Source: Ascarosepion bandense
Taxonomy: Eukaryota > Mollusca > Cephalopoda > Sepiida > Sepiidae
Direction: 5' to 3'
NCBI GenBank assembly: GCA_037127315.1
Contig: JBBBDQ010000915.1
Coordinates: 1,112,501-1,176,500, forward strand
DNA: 64,000 nucleotides
In this document: piece after piece, positions 56,745-64,000 of the stretch
Layout: each line of letters begins with the position of its first letter
How positions within the stretch are numbered: position 1 is the first letter of the stretch
The notes under the pieces: model-generated
Told to the model about the DNA's origin: nothing
Databases searched by the model: none
Seen by the model: the letters and a program-made list of their open reading frames with translations, nothing else
Translations under genes and position numbers: made by a program

Positions 56745-57005
56745 TGAAAATGTGCAATGGATATCGGCTCTGAATGACAATTCGTTTTAATTCGTTGATT
56801 TTATTTACGTGCAAATACTCTTAGGAACGGTATGAATGCATTGCTTCTCCCTCTAGCTATGGGTTAAATAGCAGGACATATTGTATTTTATAGCCTTGTC
56901 TGACAACCAGTCTACTAAGAAATTGCAAACTATTGCGGTGAATCATGGATAGAAAGAGACATGATCGCCTAAGTTTATATAACGTATGCCACTTAATCTA
57001 CTGAA
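56745..57005 (+). mobile_element. tRNA-derived SINE copy, internal deletion
   Basis: Plus-orientation copy. The head GTGCAATGGATATCGGCTCT is present, but the B-box stretch is missing. The body has GCTATGGGTTAAATAGCAGG, TTTTATAGCCTTG and CAACCAGTCTACT. The end reads GACATGATCGCC, then AACGTATGCCACTTAATCTA. It is diverged. Confidence 0.78.
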
Positions 57006-57811
57006 CACAAAAGTAGATTTATTTAAGTTTTAGTATAATTAACTCTTAAGTAACTATTTATTAGAATCCCTCTTGAGAAAATTAGAAATGACTTCAAAAT
57101 TTCATGGACTTTTCTTCCCTTAATTACCGTACCATCAGGCCATGGATGCACGTATCTTTTTTTTTTTTATTGCCTTAATCTTTTATATCTTTTAATACTT
57201 TGCTGAATCTATTTCTTTACAGCTTCAAATTTATATGCTATATTTTCTTATGTCGATAAGACTGAGGTAGATAGTATGATTTTGGCACTTTATACTTTTG
57301 TTAAAAATGTTAAAAATGAGATTCGAGTAACCGAACGAATTAAAAGTAGAGATTCTCACGAAAATACACCCCAATCACAAGTAGGTTTATTGAGGTTGGC
57401 ACCGAACAAATACAAAATATTATTTCCTGAATTATCTACTGTGTGCCGTTTCATTTTGTATAGTCTCTGGATCCCAACGCTATTACATAAAACGGTTTCA
57501 ACGAAAAGGGTCACTTTTCTTTTTCGTATCAGTTTTATTAAGAGTGGATTCAAAGAGATAAGAGGAGAACTGACGTCACAGGAACGCATGTCGCAGGTTG
57601 GCTCAGCATTCCTCCGTATGCAAGTTATAATAACGCTTCAGAATATTTGAGGCCCTCTATTGAATCTGGGCCGTTTTTTACTTATATTCAAAAAATCAAA
57701 AGCAATACATCATTATCAGAATACTGTACCCAGAATGCCTTCTGGCCAATCGCTGACTATTCTGGCCCTGGTCTTTGCATTTTGTAAAAAAGCACGAAGT
57801 ATTGCAAAGTA
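57006..57811. other. Unassigned DNA with a 124-codon open frame
   Basis: The plus-strand frame at 57276-57650 has mixed, non-repetitive composition (for example RIKSRDSHENTPQSQVGLLR) and is less AT-biased than its surroundings. A 77-codon minus frame overlaps it. I recognise no family, and see no consensus acceptor or donor at its edges. It may be a decayed element ORF. Confidence 0.35.
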
Positions 57812-58250
57812 AAGGGTGTTCCAGTAATTTAGACCGATTTTAATTTTAATTAAGTCTAAGCGTCTAATATTTTTTTCGATTTCTTTCAGATTTAAAAATT
57901 TCAGTTTTTGGCAATTTTAATTATGGAAGGATTACCAATTAAACAACGTGGTAACGTTATCGAAGCCATTTACGATAGTGAACGTTTAAACAGAAACAAA
58001 TTTCGTGCACTTTTAGATTATTTTTTCAGCATAATTGACCAAACGAGTGTGAACTTGGGAAAATTGTTCGTTTATTCAAACAAACTGGGTCGGCGGTAGA
58101 CGTGAAAATGCCATTGCGCGCTCGTTTACACCGTTCAGCTAAAAATATTGCCGCAGTGCGCGAGAATGTAGCCTAGAAACCAGACACCACCTTTTGTCAT
58201 CGTGCGCAAGAATTAAACCTCTCCACAACAACGTTACATCGAAATTTTAC
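57812..58250 (+). mobile_element. mariner-type transposon, N-terminal fragment
   Basis: Starts at a terminal-repeat-like AAGGGTGTTCCAGTAATTTA. The transposase N-terminus reads MEGLPIKQRGNVIEAIYDSE, then in a shifted frame ECELGKIVRLFKQTGSAVDV, LHRSAKNIAAVRENVA, a stop, and RAQELNLSTTTLHRNF. RSAENIAAVRESVAEDPSTS and LSTTTLHRIL are the conserved blocks of the linker and second helix-turn-helix in mariner-family transposases. The catalytic domain is absent: the copy ends where a LINE-B fragment starts. I cannot tell whether it and the C-terminal piece at 53.7 kb are the same family. Confidence 0.78.
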
Positions 58251-58269
58251 AAAACAGTGTCTCTACTGA

Positions 58270-58465
58270 GTTACTAAATTCAGATGACACAAGAATATCT
58301 AACCACTCCTCTTTACCTTCCCCTATGTAGCCCCATGCGCAATAGTGGCAGTGGAATGTTTTGCTTGGGGTGGAATGATTTTTAAAAAAATGAAGCCTGC
58401 TGATCATTTGAAGTGCCGTATATTTGTAAATTGGTGCACGAGCAAAGATAAGCTGATGATGATTT
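58270..58465 (+). mobile_element. LINE-B 3' untranslated fragment
   Basis: CCCCTATGTAGCCCCATGCG, CAATAGTGGCAGTGGAATGT and TTTGCTTGGGGTGGAATG match, on the plus strand, the minus strand of 36660-36760 in the long LINE-B copy. It abuts the mariner fragment on its left. The frames of 81 and 89 codons across it are artefacts. Confidence 0.7.
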
Positions 58466-58814
58466 TTCTCAAAAATCATCCTTCAGTGATGAAGCTCATT
58501 TTCATTTTGATTAATTCGTTAAGCAGAATAATCGCATTTAGGCTCATGAAAATCCAAAGCAGATTATTGAAAAGCCACTGTAACAAAGGTTACAGTTTGG
58601 AGTCCATTATTTGATAGCGGATTCTTTGGGTCATATTTTTTTCGAAAATGATGCCAGGAATTCTGTTACATTTAATTTGGTAAAATTTGTTTTAAAAGAA
58701 AGATTTTCTCAATTTGATACGAGAGTAGTACATACTATACTTTCAATGAATATCAAATGATGCCTTATAAGAAAACGACTAAAATTAGCATTACGTTTCC
58801 CTTATGCTACAAAT

Positions 58815-58985
58815 GTGTGGTTAGAATAATGGTTAGACGCTTAGAAAGAGAAATCAGAAAGGCGATATTGAATCCATTTTCACACAAATAACCTTGTATA
58901 TATTATAAATACTTCACTAGCTGTAGGTTAAATACCAAAGTAAACTGGGCTCTTTAGCTGTGGTTTTGAACTAGTCTAAGAATAG
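58815..58985 (+). mobile_element. tRNA-derived SINE, eroded fragment
   Basis: Order and wording follow the SINE, with many substitutions: GAAATCAGAAAG, ATTGAATCCATT, ACAAATAACCTTG, CTAGCTGTAGGTTAAATACC, TGGGCTCTTTAGC and GAACTAGTCTAAG correspond to GAAATCGGAGAG, ATTGAATTCATT, CAAATACCCTTG, CCAGTTATGGGTTAAATAGC, TGGGTTCTATAGC and CAACCAGTCTACC. Confidence 0.6.
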
Positions 58986-60856
58986 AATAACTATAAATTC
59001 AAAACCGACAACATGCAAACATTTGTATATAGCCGTTGTGAAGCGTATACTATGAAGTTATTATAACGTTATGTAGTTATCACTTAGCATAGAACGGGTT
59101 ATGAAATCTATGCTCTCCACTGTAATCGTTGTTATCAAATATGTTCTATGTATTCATAATCATACCTTTTTTGTTCAGGCCAATGACTTGAATGTTCTTT
59201 TGTGTTTGATTACTAAAATCAATTACCTATTGCTTTTTCCTCAGTCTCCCTTCCTCTTCCCAGGACAGCATTATACTAGGCATTATAGCGGGCAGTATAG
59301 AAAAGGCATTTTCTCTCCATTCTTCAGCGAACAATTTTTTCTTCAGTGACTTTAATTCTCACAACGATACTTAGTTGAAAATGGGCGAGTGGTACTGATG
59401 TTGCGATTATTCAGTCATTAAATTGTTCCATCTCTTACAAAAATCATAGATTTCCCTACTCATTTCCCTAGCAAAAATCGAGCAACAGGCTTCTTTACTG
59501 TAATTATTTCTTACTCTTGCCGAGTTTCTTAATACTGCCCTTTGGTAACTTCGTTACTAAATTATTATTTCGTTCCAGATATCTATTAAGCTAGAATAAT
59601 CTATCTAAAAGACCTCTTTCCATAACCAGTACTATGATTGGGATCTCTCCGTGTTTTACTTTGTGGTGTCCAAGGGACTGATATCTTGATCTTTCTAAAT
59701 GAAAATTGTTAAAGCATAATACCATGGAAATTATCAACATTCTTCAGGATTCACACTAGCATGCTCAGCTGCTATAGCAAACAGTAATCACCCTTATATC
59801 AGCATGACAGCTCTCATCATACCAGATGACTATTCGTGGCTGTATGTAATAAATGTAAGCAACTCTTCGAAGAATCAAAAGCCCTGTTTTCCGAAGGGCA
59901 CCGCATGCCCTTTAACAAGTTTATCCCTCGTAATTATTGGTAGTATTTTAATTATTTATTAGATAAGTGCAAAGTCTCTATCCCTCAAACTGTGCCGATG
60001 ATGTAATAGACAATGGCTTGGAATTCTTAACTGGAGAGCCGAGTTCTTATTTTAATTAGCTTAGTTATATTTACACAGGAATACGCTGAATCTACCTCTT
60101 AATTCCCAAATGGGTTAATTAATAAGACGTGTATCAATAAACCATTATTATCTCCCCAACAAAAATAATATAATCTAAAAATATTTTCAAGAATTAAAAG
60201 ACAAAGACGTTAAACTCCGTAGAAAATATATCGATGAAATCATTGTCGACTAAGCAGACTACTGACTTTTACCTTGCGACGAGGTAGCGTTTAGATGTTG
60301 ATATTTGATACTTACTGCATTTTATGAGTTCTTACGATTTTCTTTATTTTTCTTATTTATCTGTTTCCATGTTTAAAATGCTTTCTCACACAAAAAATAT
60401 GTAATATCGCAGACAGTTTGCCATCGTCAATGAATACTATCTTCTTGATAAATACATTCAGCAATTGTTAAATTTGAACTGGTGATTCTTCTCTCTGCAA
60501 AATAAATGTGACATCTTGATTTTCGCCTGTCTAGAGAGATATCTATTGGCTTGATTCTTATTCCATTAAAATTTCAGGCAGTATTTACAGTGTTAAGAGG
60601 CTTGAAATATTTATGAAATCCTCCGTGTCAAAATATTTTTATATTTGCATATCTTTGCAAAATTTGCAAAAAGAATCAACACGATATCTTTATTGATCCT
60701 AAAAACATTTTGCAAAGTGAATTTTCCGTCGAAAATATTCCATTATTCTAGTGCCTTGGGCGTTGTCTGTTGACTGTAAATTCTTGGCTTGCGTATAATG
60801 TATTCTGCATTATTTTAGTCGTTCGACATTAATGAGATATTTTATTTCTACAACTT

Positions 60857-60858
<2 letters not shown>
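58986..60858. other. Unassigned AT-rich DNA
   Basis: No gene recognised. A probable SINE remnant is at about 60025-60160, plus orientation: GGAGAGCCGAGTTCTTATTT, ATTTACACAGGAATACGCTG and CCCAAATGGGTTAAT. Other open frames (for example 82 codons at 59101) have no motif. Confidence 0.45.

Positions 60859-60907
<49 letters not shown>
60859..60907. repeat. (CT)n microsatellite
   Basis: About 49 bases of CT dinucleotides; it encodes a spurious SLSLSL frame. Confidence 0.95.
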
Positions 60908-60911
<4 letters not shown>

Positions 60912-61009
60912 ATGGCAGCACAAGATATTCTTTTTGTGTGTGTGATGTCTCTTTTCAGGACATGGGTAATCATGTCTCTAGCAGTAAGTTTTTCTCATGA
61001 TAGTTTTAG

Positions 61010-61235
61010 AGAGAATGGAAACAAAAAGCAAATTTATACTTAACATTAAAAACAGGCAGTTGAAATTTCTGAGGTAAGTAATGAGGATAGAGGGCATTGA
61101 AAATCTGATACTTACAAGGCAGATACAGGGGAAGAGAGGCAAAGGGAGTATTGTTTAACAAACGATATTTTTGAGCAAATGGATGGAAGAACAAGATTTG
61201 GGAGAAATAATTCGATTGGGTGTTGTTGGTGGGGA
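61010..61235 (+). mobile_element. RTE-like LINE, 3' tail fragment
   Basis: Contains AATTTATACTTAACATTAAA, AACAGGCAGTTGAAATTTCT (RQLKFL), AGTAATGAGGATAGAGGGCA (VMRIEG), TTGAAAATCTGATACTTACA (ENLILT) and GGGAAGAGAGGCAAAGG. These are in the same order as in the 25.65-25.74 kb tail of the nearly full-length copy. Confidence 0.75.
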
Positions 61236-61807
61236 TTCGATACAGAAGAAGAGAATCATGAAAAAATCAATATCACTCAATTTTGCAAATACATGCTATA
61301 CGATCTGCTTAACACATAACTGAAAAAACTTTCACCTTTCAACAAGACAACAATCAGAAACGCTCTCCCAAATGATATGAAAATTACTTAGAGTCAAAAA
61401 ATGACACAATTTTGAAAAATAAGACTTGGCGGGCTAAATTCTTGACCGCTCTCTTATTCAATTAGTATGAGATGAATTGGATTAAAGACTTCGAAGAGAA
61501 TATACATATCGTGAAAATGAGGTTTTTCGGTGATTGTAGAATGCTTGATAAAGATTACTATCTACTTTTAAAAAAAAATGAACGAATGTCAAGAATGAGT
61601 AAAACAGTAATTAAGGTAGATGGCAATTTATTGACGAAAATAAACTACGATGCTGCAATAGGATATTATAAATAAAATTTAATATGTATTACGAATAATA
61701 ACATATCGTAGCTACAAACATTGTATCTTTTGCATTAAAAAAATAAAATAGAAAATCTCCTGTCAAGGTGATTTTTAAAGAAACGCAGGGTAGTGTGTGC
61801 TTTTCTG

Positions 61808-61809
<2 letters not shown>
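61236..61809. other. Unassigned DNA
   Basis: No gene recognised. A 67-codon frame at 61472-61675, lysine-rich, has no motif. Confidence 0.45.
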
Positions 61810-61855
<46 letters not shown>

Positions 61856-61867
61856 TATATATATATG

Positions 61868-61939
<72 letters not shown>
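61810..61939. repeat. Compound (AT)n/(AC)n/(TG)n tract
   Basis: (AT)n at 61810-61844, a few AC units, AT again to about 61868, then (TG)n to 61939 with one interruption. The histidine/threonine and cysteine/valine repeat frames through it are artefacts. Confidence 0.95.
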
Positions 61940-61942
<3 letters not shown>

Positions 61943-62299
61943 AATGAACGGTACCCACAGAAACCACAAATTGCTCTAAATAGAAAAGACGTCATACTAA
62001 TCCCAAAACCCGAGGAACCTTTCGGCCAACACTTTTTCAAGGGCTTCGTTGGCAAAAATATGAAAAGGGCTAAACGAAGACAATATCAATAGGGGAATTA
62101 CTTACAGTACTGGGGGAAAGTCGAATACGTTTAAAAATATACTTTAATGAAAAATACCTTAAAATGTGAGGGGGTTGTAAATTTGATTCCACAAGAGTGA
62201 TTAAAAAAGAAAAAGTTTCACTCACAGACTCTCCAGTAACCGTAAGGAGCGAAGAAAATGCTCTTTCTGTCTGCACAGGCTCGGTCGCTGGATTTTCAG

Positions 62300-63510
62300 G
62301 CAAATAGCCTCTAGGACCCGTAGAGGATATGTTGAGCGAGCGCTGTGCAAGACAGAAAACCAACTGTCCTCGTACGAGGACATCTAAGGACATCTACAGC
62401 AGGGTCAGGCCCACAGGCTCACAGCGCCCCAGGATGTATGGCCTTCCAAAGGTCCATAAGGAAGGAGTACCCCTTAGATCCATTCTTTCTATGGTGAGTT
62501 CTGTGCAGCATGAGTTGGCTAAGTGGTTGGCTGAAATTATCCAACCCCTATCCGATACTCTTTCTTCCTAGCATGTTCTTGACTCTTTCAGGTTTTCTAG
62601 TTTTATTAGAAATTTAGATTTCTCTTCAAGAGATAAATTCATGGTCTCTTTCGACATAGCTTGTATACGAATGTTCCACTAAATGAAACTATTGATATCT
62701 GCGCTGAAATTTTGTATTGAGGGAATTTTGGCCCAGTAACAATTCCCGAGGAGGTTTTCTTGGAATGTATGCGTTTGGCCACTGAAGGAGTCGAATTTAG
62801 TTATAATGATACCATGTTTGCACAGACAAATAGCGTTGGGATAGGTAGTCCTTTGGGTCATTTCCTTGCTAATATCTTTGTAGGACATCATGAGCGTTTG
62901 TTGTTTGAAAAGGTTGATGAGCCATTAATAAATCAACGTCATGTTGATGATACCTTTTCTTTATTTTACAACGCTTCAGATGCTGAACGTTTTTTTAGTT
63001 CAGTTCCTTGAATCCCTCTCTTCAGTTTCCTATGGCGACAGAGAAGGATGAATGTCTTTCTTTTTTGGATGTACTTGATCAGCGACGGGATGATGTTTGC
63101 GTGACATCTGCGTTTTGCAAACCAACTTTTACCGGTTTGTATACAAATTGGAACTCTTTTGTTCCTAAGTCCCGCAAAATCGGTCTTATAGAAAAGTTGG
63201 TTCACCGTACCCTCAATATTTGTTCCCCTATATGCTTGAGCAGTGAACCATTGCGCTTGCAAAGTATCTTTGAGGCTAATGGGTACCCAACCAATGTGGT
63301 TAAACGTGTTATTGATCGCAAGATCAAACGTTTTAAGGAACAAAAATTCGAAGGACCGAGTCGCTGGACTTTATACTTAAAATTACCCTGGCTTGGCAGG
63401 AAATGTCAAACTGTTACTGACAAAGTTTCGGCGTGTGTTTCGTCTTGTTATTATGCAGTACAGTTGCGTGTTGTCTTCCATACTAGACCTGTTTTTCCAT
63501 CCTTTGTCCT
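62300..63510 (+). mobile_element. Penelope-like retroelement, RT region, broken
   Basis: A Penelope-like reverse transcriptase readable across several frames. RPTGSQRPRMYGLPKVHKEG then VPLRSILSMVSS (62410-62500) is the family's fingers block. SFDIA then, frame-shifted, LYTNVPLNETIDICAEIL (about 62650-62710) is motif A. NSVGIGSPLGHFLANIFVGH (about 62826-62885) is motif B. NQRHVDDTFSLF (about 62932) is motif C, with HVDD in place of YVDD. The frame at 63008-63604 gives SFLDVL, CKPTFTGLYTNWNSF and LPWLGRKCQTVTDKVS then QLRVVFHTRPV, the thumb and linker. The GIY-YIG nuclease expected next is absent: the element is cut at the palindrome near 63491. Confidence 0.85.
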
Positions 63511-63529
63511 TGACAAAGGATGGAAAAAC
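63491..63529. repeat. Perfect 18-bp hairpin at element junction, 3-nt loop
   Basis: GTTTTTCCATCCTTTGTC (63491-63508), loop CTT, then the exact reverse complement at 63512-63529. It marks the boundary between the plus-strand Penelope-like element and the minus-strand GC-rich LINE fragment. Confidence 0.95.
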
Positions 63530-64000
63530 TGCGGCACAACATTGTTACAAACGGCACTGGCTTCAAGGACAAAAAACTTTCCACCCAAGATGCGAACCAT
63601 GTAGTCATTCAATTAACTCACACAATGGCCGTACGACCCTGCAGTGAAAGAAGATGGGGTCCAAAGACGCCACCTCCACACCACAGCGCACGCACTTTGG
63701 CGTAACTGCCAACGCTGCTGCATGGAGTCTCTAGCCGACCCAGAGAGCCTTCCGCAACACCAGCCAGGTAAGCGATGCCTCGTCGTTATTGAGACACCTA
63801 CACCCGGGCGCCCAAGGCCAGAGAGAGCGAAACTCCTCATTCGTCAAACCTAACTCTTCCCTCAGATCATCTTTGGCGCCCCCCCCGTACTAACACACGA
63901 TATAATGCCTTAGGAGACAACAGTCGGGTGTCGGAGAGGCCTTTCTTGACCCTTGTGAAAAAGTCCAGAGCAGGTCGACACTCGCGATAGAAGGAGCACT
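63530..64000 (-). mobile_element. GC-rich non-LTR LINE fragment with CCHC-like finger
   Basis: Base composition jumps to GC-rich here. Minus-strand reading gives EASLTWLVLRKALWVG, then AVTPKCVRCGVEVASLDPIF then FHCRVVRPLCELIE, a C-x2-C ... H-C finger of the kind found after the RT in several LINE clades. After a frameshift it continues DYMVRILGGKFFVLEASAVC then NNVVP. It runs off the right edge of the window. A stop lies in the first block. It differs from both LINE families described above. The plus-strand 61-84 codon and minus-strand 75-codon frames here are products of this region and not separate genes. The clade is uncertain. Confidence 0.6.

Noticed and set aside
57276..57650. 124-codon frame as a possible exon
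   Set aside because: Composition is mixed, but no acceptor or donor fits its ends and a competing minus-strand frame overlaps. Mentioned as unassigned rather than called a gene.

Overview
The window is about 64 kb of A+T-rich animal DNA made almost entirely of decayed mobile elements and simple repeats. I find no complete host gene, no RNA gene that looks functional, and nothing prokaryotic (no operons, no ribosome binding sites, no CRISPR). A mollusc, most likely an octopus or related cephalopod, is my best inference. It rests on many copies of a tRNA-derived SINE, RTE-type LINE fragments, a Penelope-like element, several Tc1/mariner relics, and abundant (TA)n, (CT)n and (TG)n tracts. No single marker gene proves the taxon.

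Layout. 0-7 kb: unassigned AT-rich DNA, four pieces of one RTE-like LINE family in both orientations, and a degenerate minisatellite. 7-14 kb: a pair of direct repeats, four minus-strand SINE copies, a clear MITE-like inverted-repeat element (9.86-10.12 kb), a second degenerate minisatellite and another LINE tail. 14-20 kb: an AT-only block with inverted ends, then three fragments of a second LINE family (Jockey/CR1-like, called LINE-B here), two of them arranged head-to-head. 22.7-25.8 kb: a nearly full-length RTE-like LINE with a recognisable APE endonuclease and reverse transcriptase, disabled by stops and frameshifts. 26-28 kb: a direct-repeat pair around an antisense LINE tail, and a Tc1 relic with a DD34E catalytic pattern. 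28-35 kb: a near-perfect 174-bp tandem duplication, a foldback-type repeat, a SINE-like dispersed element and two antisense LINE tails.

36-45 kb: the longest LINE-B copy with its RT domain, a 600-bp TG/TA tract, two more foldback-type copies and another SINE. 46-48 kb: a Tc1 element with both terminal inverted repeats, its transposase split by a nested SINE. 48.66-48.84 kb: a well-bounded candidate host exon (176 bp, one open frame, consensus acceptor and donor), the only credible trace of a cellular gene. 50-62 kb: more LINE tails, two mariner-type relics, a second copy of the dispersed element and microsatellites. 62.3-64 kb: a Penelope-like RT remnant abutting a GC-rich LINE C-terminus on the opposite strand, with a perfect 18-bp hairpin at the junction.

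The RTE-like LINE supplies most of the fragments, usually 5'-truncated tails. The SINEs are non-autonomous; I could not show a shared tail with either LINE. The nested SINE postdates its Tc1 host. The less familiar signals are the foldback family with inverted conserved tails (31.3, 40.7 and 42.5 kb), the recurrent CTGAnGA...GAAA modules that resemble part of a hammerhead ribozyme core, and three perfect short-loop hairpins. All identifications come from reading translations and motifs by eye; boundaries are approximate, generally within tens of bases.
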